Below are positions 45,868 through 55,512 of a stretch of DNA of 64,000 nt, piece by piece. The notes beneath the pieces were generated by a model. It worked only from the letters and a program-made list of their open reading frames with translations. It was not told where the DNA came from and searched no databases. Each line of letters opens with the position of its first letter. The first letter of the stretch is position 1. Origin of the DNA: Treponema sp. (GTDB taxonomy: Bacteria; Spirochaetota; Spirochaetia; Treponematales; Treponemataceae); the NCBI GenBank assembly GCA_017381365.1, contig JAFOCI010000053.1, positions 40,275 through 104,274 on the forward strand, read 5' to 3'. The translations under genes and the position numbers were made by a program.

Positions 45868-47046
45868 ATGACAGACGAACAGACAGAACATTATTTTGAC
45901 TGGGCTGCAACAAGCCCTTGCGATGCAGAAATTTTACGAAACGCTCTTGAAACTACAATTGAAAAATGGGGAAATCCCTCCAGTGTTCACACAGCCGGAA
46001 AAGAAGCCCGTGAAATATTTGAAGATGCCCGTAAGCTTTGCGGAAAGGTACTTGGAGTTCCGGCAGAAAAACTATATTTTACTTCTGGCGGCACAGAAAG
46101 TGATCACATTCCTATCCTTTCGGTTCTGAACAGACCTCAGAAGGGACACGTTCTTTTCAGTTCTATTGAGCATCCTGCTGTTCGGGAACAGGCACTTGCA
46201 TTAAAAAAATGCGGTTTTTCCGTTGATTCAATTCCTGCAAACAGAGAAGGAATCATTACGCCAGAAGCTGTTGTAAACGCACTAAAACCAGAAACTGTGC
46301 TTGTCTGTGTAATGGCCGTAAACAACGAAACTGGTGCCATTCAGCCAGTATATGAAATTGCAGATGCAATAACAAAGGCAACTGCCGGAAAACGAAAGCC
46401 AAAGCTTCACATTGACTGTGTACAGGCGGCGGGAAAAATTCCGCTCAAGCTTTCTTACAAAGGAATAGACAGTGCAGCTTTCAGTGCCCACAAAATCTGT
46501 GGTCCTCGCGGAATTGGACTTCTGTATCTTGCAGAGCCTCTGGAAGGCTTTTTAAGAGGCGGCGGACAGGAAAAGTCAATCCGTTCTGGCACAGAAAACG
46601 TATTTGGTGCCGTTGCTTTTTCAAAATGTCTTGAAAAATATTTCATTTCAGAAAACAACCAGACGGCGTTTTTACGCTACGAAGCTCAGAAAAAATACGT
46701 AATGGACTTTATTAAAGGACTTTCAAAAATTGAAGCCTGCACAATAATTCCAGAAACACGATTAGAAAAACCAGAAAATTATTCCAGCTGGGTTGTCCAG
46801 GCATCTTTCAATAAAGTTCCAGGACAGGTAATGCTCAGAGCTTTAGACAGCGAAGGTTTTTACATTTCTACAGGAAGTGCATGTTCCAGCAGAAAAAACA
46901 ACAGACCAGTTCTAGAAGCAATGCACGTTGACGCAAAAATCAGTGAAAACGCGGTAAGATTCAGTTTTGGTCCTGCAACTACAAAAAAGGCCATGGATGA
47001 ACTTCTGACAAAAGTTTCAGAAATTACAGCCAGGTTTAATGGTTAA
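45868..47046 (+). CDS. Cysteine desulfurase (NifS/IscS-type, class V aminotransferase)
   Basis: 392 residues. It releases sulfur from cysteine for Fe-S clusters or tRNA thiolation. The PLP lysine is in SAHKICGPRG (Lys209), with a His in FSSIEHPAV, and the active cysteine is in STGSACSSRK (Cys339) on a short loop. It starts three bases after aroB. It could supply MnmA or MtaB with sulfur, but no scaffold gene is adjacent. Confidence 0.92.
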   Translation: MTDEQTEHYFDWAATSPCDAEILRNALETTIEKWGNPSSVHTAGKEAREIFEDARKLCGKVLGVPAEKLYFTSGGTESDHIPILSVLNRPQKGHVLFSSIEHPAVREQALALKKCGFSVDSIPANREGIITPEAVVNALKPETVLVCVMAVNNETGAIQPVYEIADAITKATAGKRKPKLHIDCVQAAGKIPLKLSYKGIDSAAFSAHKICGPRGIGLLYLAEPLEGFLRGGGQEKSIRSGTENVFGAVAFSKCLEKYFISENNQTAFLRYEAQKKYVMDFIKGLSKIEACTIIPETRLEKPENYSSWVVQASFNKVPGQVMLRALDSEGFYISTGSACSSRKNNRPVLEAMHVDAKISENAVRFSFGPATTKKAMDELLTKVSEITARFNG

Positions 47047-47053
47047 TTTATAA

Positions 47054-47082
47054 TTGACATCATTCATCAAATTAGCCATAAT
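47054..47082 (+). promoter_or_regulatory. Promoter of the PUR-domain gene
   Basis: TTGACA (47054-47059) and CATAAT (47077-47082) are spaced 17 bases. The leader of about 60 bases ends with AAGGAAGG before the ATG. Confidence 0.6.
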
Positions 47083-47149
47083 CACCTTATAGGAGTCTAA
47101 GAAATTTAGATTTCCCTGTATCAATAACATTTCAAAGGAAGGCAAAAAT

Positions 47150-47551
47150 ATGGGTGCACGCGGAGAACTTTTTACAACTGAAGTTTATCTTGATAATCGT
47201 TCTTATTTTTTTAATGTAAAGGAAAACAGAACTGGAGACGTTTTTTTACAGATTGTTGAAAGCAAAAGCCGTGACGGAGCAGATGGAGAAAGACATCAGA
47301 TTGCTATTTTTGCCGATGATATGCAGAAATTCCTTCAGGGAATGGATCGTTCATTAAATTTTGTTGAAAAAGACAGAAAAGAAAGAGCTAAAATAAAGGC
47401 TGCAAAAAAAGCTGAAAAAGCAAAAAAAATCTACAAAATGAAAGAAACAAATAAAAAACAGGATGACGGCATTAAACGAACAGGCCGCGTTCACGTTGTT
47501 TCAAAACGTCCACAGACCGAAATTACAGAAACAGCAGCATCTGAAGAATAA
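47150..47551 (+). CDS. PUR-alpha-type nucleic-acid-binding protein (DUF3276, BpuR-like)
   Basis: 133 residues. Residues 1-75 match the spirochaetal PUR domain (GARGELFTTEVYLDNRSYFF, NVKENRTGDVFLQIVESKS), known in Borrelia as BpuR, which binds RNA and DNA and regulates its own expression. Residues 80-133 form a basic, lysine-rich tail (ERAKIKAAKKAEKAKKI) that should strengthen binding. AAGGAAGG precedes the ATG. It has its own promoter and a terminator shared with rnhB. Confidence 0.88.
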   Translation: MGARGELFTTEVYLDNRSYFFNVKENRTGDVFLQIVESKSRDGADGERHQIAIFADDMQKFLQGMDRSLNFVEKDRKERAKIKAAKKAEKAKKIYKMKETNKKQDDGIKRTGRVHVVSKRPQTEITETAASEE

Positions 47552-47553
47552 AC

Positions 47554-47640
47554 AAAAAAAGCTGTCAGGAAAGAAATGCAATGCAGATTTTTTTTGCATT
47601 ACACGAAAGCGAAAAACAACTTTCCGGCAGCTTTTTTATT
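47554..47640. terminator. Bidirectional terminator between the PUR gene and rnhB
   Basis: GCTGTCAGGAAAG (47561-47573) pairs with CTTTCCGGCAGC (47620-47631), with one bulge and one G-U pair. An A-run is on the left and a T-run on the right. A second hairpin (ATGCAATGCA) lies in the loop. Confidence 0.75.
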
Positions 47641-47652
47641 TTATGATTTAAT

Positions 47653-48246
47653 CTAATATTTGAACGACATTCTTTGAATTGGACTAGGCCCTATTTCGTG
47701 GCATATTTTTCTGTGAGCGGGAGTTGGATAGCCTTTATGCTTTGCGTAACCATACTGCGGGTACAGAGCGTCCATTTCCTTCATTATCCTGTCCCTTGCA
47801 ACCTTAGCAACAATACTGGCAGCCATAACACATGGATATTTTCCATCAGCTTTTGGTTCACATCTTAATTCAATACCGTCAATATCAGGAACAGAAGTTC
47901 CGTCCGTGATTCCACTAATCAAAAACTGACTGTTTTCTATACTATTCTGCTGGCACCATTCAGGAAGCTTTTTAATCATCATTTCATAAGCAAGCTTCAT
48001 GGCATACATACTGGCTTTTAATATATTCATTCTATCAATTGTTTCGTGATCAACAATTCCCAGTCCCCAGCAGGCTTTTTCAAGAATAATTTTCTCTGCC
48101 GCATCACGTTTTTTTTCAGACAATTTTTTTGAATCATTTAGAATTTCAACAGGAAAATCATCTGGCAAAATTACAGCACCAGCAGTAACAGGACCTGCAA
48201 GTGGCCCTCTTCCAGCTTCATCAAAACCACAAATCAATTTAACCAT
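47653..48246 (-). CDS. rnhB: Ribonuclease HII
   Basis: 197 residues. It removes ribonucleotides from DNA. The family N-terminus CGFDEAGRGPLAGPV carries the catalytic Asp and Glu; CVMAASIVAKVARDR and the YGYAKHKGYPTPAHR segment are also present. It starts three bases after the beta-helix gene, ending the long minus-strand run. Confidence 0.95.
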   Translation of the reverse strand: MVKLICGFDEAGRGPLAGPVTAGAVILPDDFPVEILNDSKKLSEKKRDAAEKIILEKACWGLGIVDHETIDRMNILKASMYAMKLAYEMMIKKLPEWCQQNSIENSQFLISGITDGTSVPDIDGIELRCEPKADGKYPCVMAASIVAKVARDRIMKEMDALYPQYGYAKHKGYPTPAHRKICHEIGPSPIQRMSFKY

Positions 48247-48249
48247 AAA

Positions 48250-50355
48250 TTAAAATCCTGTAATATTATTTCCCGTATATTCTACCGAATAATTTTTTTC
48301 ATCTGTATAAACAGGTTTATTTGTTCCATGATTTTTCTTTAAATCACCAACGAAATTATTGCCTTTTATAGTTGAATGGGTATCAAAAAGTTCTGCAATT
48401 CGCCCCATAACACCGGTAACAATACAGGTTGAATCGTTAAGTTCAAAAATTCCACCTTGAGCAGAAACATTTACTGCAGTTCCAGCAACAGATGTAATTC
48501 TGGATTTTTTTATAGCAATTCTTGACTGAACAGAAGCAATAGCAGAAGTATAACTTTCTGCAGAAGAAGTAATTCCCGTATTCTGAATGCTTATGACAGA
48601 ATTATCAGAATTGATGATGGAACCAGATTTTCCAAAAACAGCCGAAAGTTCTACACCATCAAGATACAGAACACCACGCTCCAGGTTGAAGATTGAAGCA
48701 GTTTCTGTTGTATTGCGGCTTTCTGCAAGAGTAATAATACAGTTTGAAAATGAAACACTGGAATTACGAACTACAAAAGTTGTTGTTGGTGCCAGAATAA
48801 GGCGGGCATCATTTACGCCTTCAATCTGACAGTTGGAACCAATTACAGATGTACCTGCAGGCACATGAACTTCGCCCACTACACGAATATGAACAAATCT
48901 GCTTTGATTTATAAGATTAAGAACCTGAGCGAAATTAGTGAAAGGAAAATCAATAGTTCCATTAGCACAGGCAATTTTTACAGGATCAGTTACAGTTCCG
49001 TCAACAAAGTAATTCTTCTGGTCAATGATTACAGAATATTCCGATAACTTACTCTTATTTTTATGCTCATCCAGACAATACGCAGAAACTTTGTAAGCAG
49101 CAGCCCCTTCGTAAACTGGATCAAGCACAACAGCCGCATTGTAATTTTTCTTGTATGTCACAGAATTCAAATCAAACAGAATATCTTTTGCGCGAACAGT
49201 ATAATTTTCATCAAGAATAATTGGACCGGAAACAGCATAGTAAACATCTTTTTTTTCTGGACTTGCGATTCCGATTCTCACAGAGTTTCGTGAAAATTCA
49301 CCATCAACAGAAGGCATAATCAGTGGTGCCTGAGGATTTCTTTTATGAATACTAAAATCTATATCCATATTCCCCTGACAGACAGAATCAAAAAAGATTC
49401 CTACCTTTAATTTGCCGTCATAGTTATCACCAGCAAAAGTATCAATATTTAAAGAATCATAAAGTTCACTGGCTTCATGATAATCATCAATAAGTCCAAA
49501 TTTATACCCACTCTGACCTTCTAAAGTTACCAGAACTTCACCACTCTGTTCAACTTTTTTTACAATTGAAGGCTTTGGCGCAACAACATAATATCTTGTA
49601 ATATTTTCTTTGGAATAATCCACATTCTGCCATGAAATCATGTGACTTACAGAACGGTCAAGTATAATTTTTTCTTTTGGCTGCTGCCACCACTGGTCAT
49701 CAATTTTATAGATAAAATTTCTGTCTGTAAAAACAAATGTATCCCAATCTATAATTTCGAAAGGAACATCTTTACGACTAAAAAGTCCTGACATCACAGG
49801 GGATACCTTTATAATGAAACGCCATTTTCCATTTCCATCTGTAACTACACAAGGAATGTAACGTGAAATAATCATACTGCTGCTCAAAGACAATTCTGTA
49901 CCAGGAGTAAATACCTTAGAATTTTCTCCAAGACTGTATTCAAGCATTTTTGGAATAACAAATTTATTACCTGCAGAGTAATCAACAATACCAGCTTTTT
50001 TTATCTGTTTTATAAATTCTGCAGAATCAGAATCAAGGGGTAACTTATCATCTGTTACAGTATAAGAAATCTTTCGTAACTCTGAATTACCATTTTTATC
50101 TATTATTGAAACATTAACAACGACTTCTCCGTCAAGATCAATAAGGACAGGTCCATCATAAGCAAAGCCAGATTTTTCTGGAGATTCACCATTAATGGAA
50201 TAAAACGCTGTACTACCAGCAGGAACATCTATTACAAGAAGCTGTCTGTTTGACCATTTTCCGCTTACAGGACTTAAAATCTGAGAGAAAACAGGCATTG
50301 TAAAAAAGAACAGAATAAAGATTAAACAGATAAAACGATTTTTTTCCATACGCAT
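48250..50355 (-). CDS. Exported protein with Ig-like N-terminus and beta-helix C-terminus
   Basis: 701 residues with signal peptide (FICLIFILFFFTMPVFS). The first part (ISPVSGKWSNRQLLVID and PAGSTAFYSINGESPEKSG) looks like chitobiase/hexosaminidase C-terminal-type beta sandwiches. The last 250 residues show short parallel strands (SVISIQNTGITSSAES, SRIAIKKSRITSVAGTAV, GGIFELNDSTCIVTG), a right-handed beta-helix. It may bind surface polymers. The alternative start MEKNRF, two codons later, is equally possible. Confidence 0.62.
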   Translation of the reverse strand: MRMEKNRFICLIFILFFFTMPVFSQILSPVSGKWSNRQLLVIDVPAGSTAFYSINGESPEKSGFAYDGPVLIDLDGEVVVNVSIIDKNGNSELRKISYTVTDDKLPLDSDSAEFIKQIKKAGIVDYSAGNKFVIPKMLEYSLGENSKVFTPGTELSLSSSMIISRYIPCVVTDGNGKWRFIIKVSPVMSGLFSRKDVPFEIIDWDTFVFTDRNFIYKIDDQWWQQPKEKIILDRSVSHMISWQNVDYSKENITRYYVVAPKPSIVKKVEQSGEVLVTLEGQSGYKFGLIDDYHEASELYDSLNIDTFAGDNYDGKLKVGIFFDSVCQGNMDIDFSIHKRNPQAPLIMPSVDGEFSRNSVRIGIASPEKKDVYYAVSGPIILDENYTVRAKDILFDLNSVTYKKNYNAAVVLDPVYEGAAAYKVSAYCLDEHKNKSKLSEYSVIIDQKNYFVDGTVTDPVKIACANGTIDFPFTNFAQVLNLINQSRFVHIRVVGEVHVPAGTSVIGSNCQIEGVNDARLILAPTTTFVVRNSSVSFSNCIITLAESRNTTETASIFNLERGVLYLDGVELSAVFGKSGSIINSDNSVISIQNTGITSSAESYTSAIASVQSRIAIKKSRITSVAGTAVNVSAQGGIFELNDSTCIVTGVMGRIAELFDTHSTIKGNNFVGDLKKNHGTNKPVYTDEKNYSVEYTGNNITGF

Positions 50356-50392
50356 ATTATACCCTACCAGAACCAGGTTTTCAATTAAAGTT

Positions 50393-51259
50393 TTACAATC
50401 CTAACGAAAGAGTAAAATCTGACTTTGTATTTTCAGAGTAGCATAAGAAAAGTTTACTAATGATTTTTGCAGAATAAAAAGGCGAAACCCCGATTTTATT
50501 TTCATTTAAAACATTTGCAGCATCAACAGGCTGAGATTTAACTTTTCTTATAGAATTTTGAATATCATATTTTAATCTTACATAATCTGAAGTGTAATTA
50601 TTTTCAAATTGAGAAAGAACCAGCAGTACAGTTTGAGGAATCACTTTGTCAGAACCATAAATTTTCTGATACTCATCCTGCAGATCAATTGCAGCATATT
50701 TTCTTTTAGAATTAGTAAGTACACTACTTATATAAGGCTCCGCAAGAACAGCATATTCATACAAACCAGAATTTAAACCAGCAATAATTTCAGAATTGTT
50801 ATCATCATAAACAATTTCTACGCCAACTTCATCCGATCGGACAGGAATACTATTTTTATCAAGCAGAAAACTGAATAATTTATCAGCCAGTGAATCCTTT
50901 ACTATATGAACCTGCTTTCCAAGAAGTCCGGAAAAAGAAGTTAAATCACCATCGCTTGTTATAATACAAAATCCAGTATTACTTGTTACAGCAGAAACTG
51001 AAACCTGACCTTTCAATTGAGTTACAAGTTTTTCTGCTGCAACACTAGAAATATTTGTTACATCTATCAAACCCGCTTTGATAGCCTTTGCAATCTCATC
51101 TGCGGAATTATAATAAGTAAATTCATAAAGGGGATTTGCCAAAATATATGTAAACGGAATAGCACACGCCCCTTTAAGTACACCTACGCGGGTTTTTTCC
51201 TGAGCCATAATCAGGTGAGAAATCATCAGAAAAACTAATAACAATAATTTTTTTTTCAT
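50393..51259 (-). CDS. Periplasmic SsuA/NMT1-type substrate-binding protein
   Basis: 288 residues with signal peptide [19 protein letters not shown]. The pattern RVGVLKGACAIPFTYI, YYNSADEIAKAIKAGLIDV and GLNSGLYEYAVLAEPYI is that of ABC-transporter binding proteins for small organic molecules. No permease or ATPase for uptake is next to it. Its start overlaps the clpC stop by four bases. The ligand is unknown. Confidence 0.72.
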   Translation of the reverse strand: MKKKLLLLVFLMISHLIMAQEKTRVGVLKGACAIPFTYILANPLYEFTYYNSADEIAKAIKAGLIDVTNISSVAAEKLVTQLKGQVSVSAVTSNTGFCIITSDGDLTSFSGLLGKQVHIVKDSLADKLFSFLLDKNSIPVRSDEVGVEIVYDDNNSEIIAGLNSGLYEYAVLAEPYISSVLTNSKRKYAAIDLQDEYQKIYGSDKVIPQTVLLVLSQFENNYTSDYVRLKYDIQNSIRKVKSQPVDAANVLNENKIGVSPFYSAKIISKLFLCYSENTKSDFTLSLGL

Positions 51260-53874
51260 TTTACTGTCTGATGTACTACTTCTTCCTCTGAAATTTTAGT
51301 TGTTACAGTATAATTTGTATTTTCAAACTGAACAGTAAGCATTTCATCATAATCTACAATTATGCTGGAAAGAGAATTATCTGTTCTTTCCAAAATTAAG
51401 ATAGAAAGAGGATCCTCTATTTCTCTTTGAATAAGACGACGCATAGGACGAGCCCCCATAGAAGGTTCATATCCGTGATCAACTAGATAATCACGAGCAG
51501 AATCACTCAGCTTTATTGTAAGCCCACGTTCTGATAGACGTTCAGAAAGTTCTTTTATCTGAATATCAAGAATACTTGATATCTGTTCTCTACTGAGAGC
51601 TTCAAAAACTATTATGTCATCAATGCGGTTTATAAGTTCAGGACTCAAAAGCTTTTTAAGTTCATTCATTGCATTATTTTTGATTTCATCATACGGTAAA
51701 ATGTCACTAGATGCAGAACTAAAACCAACTCTGCCCTCTGTAGTTATATGACGGGCTCCTGCGTTGGAAGTCATAATTATTACTGTATTTCTGAAATTGA
51801 CTGTATGTCCAAGATTATCGCTTAATTCACCTTCTTCAAGCAACTGAAGCAAAAGATTAAACACATCTGGATGAGCCTTTTCAATTTCATCAAGTAATAC
51901 TACTGAATAAGGATGACGACGAACCTGTTCTGTAAGTACACCACCGTCTTCATAACCTATATATCCAGGAGGAGCTCCTACAAGCCGGCTTGCATTATGC
52001 TTTTCCATAAAATCAGACATATCTATACGAATAAGCTGATCTTCTGAACCAAAAAGAAATTTTGCAAGCCCTTTTGCCAGCTGAGTTTTTCCAACGCCTG
52101 TAGGACCAAGAAAAATAAAAGATCCGATTGGTCGTTTTGGAGAAGATATTCCCGCCCGGCTTCTGCGGATTGCACCAGACATAAGCTTAACTGCTTCATT
52201 CTGACCAATAACAGTTTTATGCATTTCGTCTTCCATGTGAACAAGACGAGCAGTTTCTGAAGAATCAAGCTGATCTACAGGAATTCCTGTAATAGAACAA
52301 ATTATCTGGCAAATATCTTTTGCCGTAACATGAAGTTTTGTTTCACTTCCATTTTCATTCCAATTTTTTTCAAGCTGCTCAAACTTACGTTTCAAATCAA
52401 CAACTTTATCACGAATTAAAGCAGCATTCTCATATTCCTGTCGCGCTACAAGCTGTTTTTTTTCTTCTACAAGTTTTGAAATTTGATTTTCAAGTTCTAA
52501 TAAATCATGAGGTTTATTTTCTTCAAGAATTTTCTTCTGAGTACCAGCCTCATCAAGAATATCAATGGCCTTATCAGGAAGACTTCTATCAGAAATATAA
52601 CGCCGGGACAATCGTACAATTACAGGAATTACATCATCATCGTAAACGATTCCATGATATTTTTCATACTGTCCTTTTATTCCATTCAAAATTTCAATAG
52701 TTTCTTCATCAGAAGGTTCTTCTACCATAATTTTTTGAAAACGTCGTTCCAGAGCAGAATCTTTTTCTATATAACGGCTATATTCTTTTGTTGTTGTGGC
52801 ACCGACAATCTGAATTTCTCCACGACTTAAAGCCGGTTTTAACATATTTGACGCATCCATCTGACCTTCTGGCCCGCCAGCGCCAATAATTGTATGAAGT
52901 TCATCAATGAAAAGAATGATATTACCATCTTCTTGTACTTCCTTCATCATTTTTTTCATACGCTCTTCAAATTCACCACGATACTTTGTACCTGCAATCA
53001 TTGCTGCAAGATCAAGAGTAAGAACTCGTTTTCTTAAAAGACTTACAGGAACATTACCTTTGGCAATATACCAGGCAAGACCTTCTACAATGGCTGTTTT
53101 TCCAACTCCAGGATCTCCAACAAGAACAGGATTATTTTTTGTACGACGGCACAATACCTGAATTACTCGTTTTATCTCTTTTTCCCGGCCAACAACAGGA
53201 TCAATCTTGTTTTCTCTAGCTAAATTTGTAATATCCCGTGTAAATTCTGCAAGGAACTGTTCATCCTGTTTTTTATTTTTCTTTTGATGAATTTCTGAGT
53301 TTTCAGAAGATTTATTTTCTATTGGAGAATTCAAAAAACTTGCAAATTCCGAAAGCGCATTTTTTCCAAAAATATCCTCAATTGCTGTTGCAGCCATATC
53401 TTTAGAAACTTTTTCTAGAAAAGAAGAATCTGATATTTTTTGAACATTTTTAACCATTTCACGAACAGCAGCAATAGAAATCGATGCAGATTCAAAATAA
53501 CCTGCAGTCATACTGTTTGATTCACGTATTGCAGCAAGAATAAGATGTTCTGTGCCGATATAAGGATTCATAAGAGCAGAAGACTCTATTTCTGCAATAT
53601 CAAGCATGGTTTTTACTCGTCGGCTAGCAGGAATTTCATCCGCGTCTAATGTAATATGATCAGAAAGTTTATTTATACAATCTTCAAGAGCTATTTGAAA
53701 AGTTAGAACATTCAATCTTAATTTTTTTAATGTTTCAAAACCTAAACCTTCGCCATTTTTTATCATTGCCAGAAGAATATGTTCTGGCAGAACTTCACTA
53801 CAAAAAGTTTTTCTAGCTTCATCCTGGCTTAATGCATATACAAGTCTTGATGCCCGTGTTGAAAGTTTTTTCAT
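51256..53874 (-). CDS. clpC: ATP-dependent Clp protease ATPase subunit ClpC
   Basis: 872 residues. It unfolds substrates for ClpP. An N-domain with two repeats is followed by AAA1 (Walker A GDPGVGKT), a linker with UVR-type motif [14 protein letters not shown], and AAA2 (Walker A GPTGVGKT, pore loop in [10 protein letters not shown]). The UVR linker is typical of ClpC rather than ClpA or ClpB. It overlaps mcsB by four bases, so it likely receives arginine-phosphorylated substrates from McsB. Confidence 0.95.
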   Translation of the reverse strand: MKKLSTRASRLVYALSQDEARKTFCSEVLPEHILLAMIKNGEGLGFETLKKLRLNVLTFQIALEDCINKLSDHITLDADEIPASRRVKTMLDIAEIESSALMNPYIGTEHLILAAIRESNSMTAGYFESASISIAAVREMVKNVQKISDSSFLEKVSKDMAATAIEDIFGKNALSEFASFLNSPIENKSSENSEIHQKKNKKQDEQFLAEFTRDITNLARENKIDPVVGREKEIKRVIQVLCRRTKNNPVLVGDPGVGKTAIVEGLAWYIAKGNVPVSLLRKRVLTLDLAAMIAGTKYRGEFEERMKKMMKEVQEDGNIILFIDELHTIIGAGGPEGQMDASNMLKPALSRGEIQIVGATTTKEYSRYIEKDSALERRFQKIMVEEPSDEETIEILNGIKGQYEKYHGIVYDDDVIPVIVRLSRRYISDRSLPDKAIDILDEAGTQKKILEENKPHDLLELENQISKLVEEKKQLVARQEYENAALIRDKVVDLKRKFEQLEKNWNENGSETKLHVTAKDICQIICSITGIPVDQLDSSETARLVHMEDEMHKTVIGQNEAVKLMSGAIRRSRAGISSPKRPIGSFIFLGPTGVGKTQLAKGLAKFLFGSEDQLIRIDMSDFMEKHNASRLVGAPPGYIGYEDGGVLTEQVRRHPYSVVLLDEIEKAHPDVFNLLLQLLEEGELSDNLGHTVNFRNTVIIMTSNAGARHITTEGRVGFSSASSDILPYDEIKNNAMNELKKLLSPELINRIDDIIVFEALSREQISSILDIQIKELSERLSERGLTIKLSDSARDYLVDHGYEPSMGARPMRRLIQREIEDPLSILILERTDNSLSSIIVDYDEMLTVQFENTNYTVTTKISEEEVVHQTVK

Positions 53875-54986
53875 AATTTCTCCAGAGAGATTTTTTCAAA
53901 GGCTTCCTGAAGAATTAAACTGCGAATTCTGTCAATCCTTGCTCTCTGATCATCAAGAATATCTTCTTCAAAGGAAAAGTTTCCGCTTTCCAGCAGATAA
54001 GCAAGATGTCCAGGCTGAATTCTATAAAGAAGCCCATTCAACATGCTGTCCTCAATTCCTGTTAGAAAGCCCATTCTAAGACCAGTTTTTAAATCTGAAA
54101 TAATATCAACAGCTTCTCGTAAAGAAACAAGAAGACTGAATCTGGCAATAGAATAAGCCCGTATTACGGAATTTCGAATAACTGTCCTTTTATTATCGGC
54201 ATATTCTCTTGAAATCTTGCGTTCAGTTTCAGCAATTTGTCTGCAAGTTGATTCAAAAACAGCAATTTGATCCAATTCGCTTCCATTTGAAGCTGATACA
54301 GTTTCAAGAATGAAAAAGTTTCCAGCTACGCTTCCTTGAGAAAGAAGTGGAAAAGCCGGATTTAAAGCCAAACCGTTTTCTTTTGCGATTTCTGTAATTA
54401 AATTCAATCTTCCGAAACGAACAGAAGCCGGAATATGTATTCGCGAAGAGATTTTCATTCCGCTTCCACAATCTGGCAATCGTGCAGTAAGATAACCAAA
54501 ATCATAAGATGCAGCAAACTGCAAAGTATTCTGCAACCCCACGTCTATTTTGTAACATTCGTCAAAGCATTTTCTACAGGAAAGTCCAGCCTGAAAACAG
54601 GAAATTTTTACATGATCACCATTATTTATGACTGTGCTGCAGCATCCGTCAAGTGTCATTACAACACCTGTCTCTGGAAGTAATTCTGTATCTCCCTGTT
54701 TTTTGATTTTATCTAGAACACCTCGTTCCTCAAGTATTGAACGACCAGCAGAATCCAGTGAAGATGTTTCAATAGCATGAAATCTTAATGTTGATTCATT
54801 ATTTTGAAGCTGTGCAAAAGAGTCAAAAATCAACGACTGAACTCTAAAATAATCATCGCCTTTAAAACATTCAGGAAAAGGAAAATTTGCCAGATTTCTT
54901 GCAAAACGAATGCGAGTTGAAACGATAATATCTGTTTCTGCACCATTACATGCATACCAGGGTAAGCCAGTCTGATTATCATTCAT
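53871..54986 (-). CDS. mcsB: Protein arginine kinase McsB
   Basis: 371 residues from ATG 54986, with AGGTG about six bases upstream. Earlier in-frame starts lie deeper inside mcsA. The phosphagen-kinase fold is visible in IIVSTRIRFARNLANFPFP, VVMTLDGCCSTVINNGDHVKI and FGYLTARLPDCGSGMKIS. McsB phosphorylates arginines and so marks proteins for ClpCP. It is activated by McsA, encoded just upstream and overlapping by eight bases. Confidence 0.92.
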   Translation of the reverse strand: MNDNQTGLPWYACNGAETDIIVSTRIRFARNLANFPFPECFKGDDYFRVQSLIFDSFAQLQNNESTLRFHAIETSSLDSAGRSILEERGVLDKIKKQGDTELLPETGVVMTLDGCCSTVINNGDHVKISCFQAGLSCRKCFDECYKIDVGLQNTLQFAASYDFGYLTARLPDCGSGMKISSRIHIPASVRFGRLNLITEIAKENGLALNPAFPLLSQGSVAGNFFILETVSASNGSELDQIAVFESTCRQIAETERKISREYADNKRTVIRNSVIRAYSIARFSLLVSLREAVDIISDLKTGLRMGFLTGIEDSMLNGLLYRIQPGHLAYLLESGNFSFEEDILDDQRARIDRIRSLILQEAFEKISLEKL

Positions 54987-55512
54987 TGTCATCACCTGCC
55001 TGAAATCCGTCTGATACACTACCCCGTTCAAGAGCTTTCAAAAAATCTCTATACACAGCAGCTTTTTCGTAATTTTCATTTTTTACTGCTTCATCAAGTT
55101 TTGCCTGCAAATCAGCTCTGTCTGTAAGAGAATTTCTGAAAGATGCTAGCCTTTTTGGCATAGAACCAGTATAAACACCGGAAATACCATGCTCCTGCAA
55201 TACTTTTTGAATGTCACTTTTAAAAATCTCATAACATTCAGGACAACCAGCTGTACAGTATTTCAAGATTGAATAAAGACTTTTTCCACAAATCGGGCAT
55301 AATTTCTTTGAATTGGAATCTCTAAGTTCTTCTTTTTCTTCAATTTCTTTAAAAACAGCTGCAAGATTTTCAGAATTTGGAGCAGAAACAGGTGCTTGAA
55401 TTCCTCTTGCCATTGCACATTGAGTACATAAGTTAATTTTTCTTTTTCCATTTTTTCCTATAGCTTCAAGGAAAATAACAGCTTCATTTTCTTTACACAA
55501 ATCACAGACCAT
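54979..55512 (-). CDS. mcsA: McsA-like zinc-binding activator of McsB
   Basis: 177 residues. Four CxxC-type pairs (CDLCKE, CTQCAM, CPICGK, CTAGCPEC) form two zinc sites, and a UVR motif (AKLDEAVKNENYEKAAVYRDFLKALE) ends the protein. McsA activates McsB and bridges to ClpC in Firmicutes; no ctsR gene is found beside it here. The ATG overlaps the lolE stop (TAATG). Confidence 0.9.
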   Translation of the reverse strand: MVCDLCKENEAVIFLEAIGKNGKRKINLCTQCAMARGIQAPVSAPNSENLAAVFKEIEEKEELRDSNSKKLCPICGKSLYSILKYCTAGCPECYEIFKSDIQKVLQEHGISGVYTGSMPKRLASFRNSLTDRADLQAKLDEAVKNENYEKAAVYRDFLKALERGSVSDGFQAGDDNE

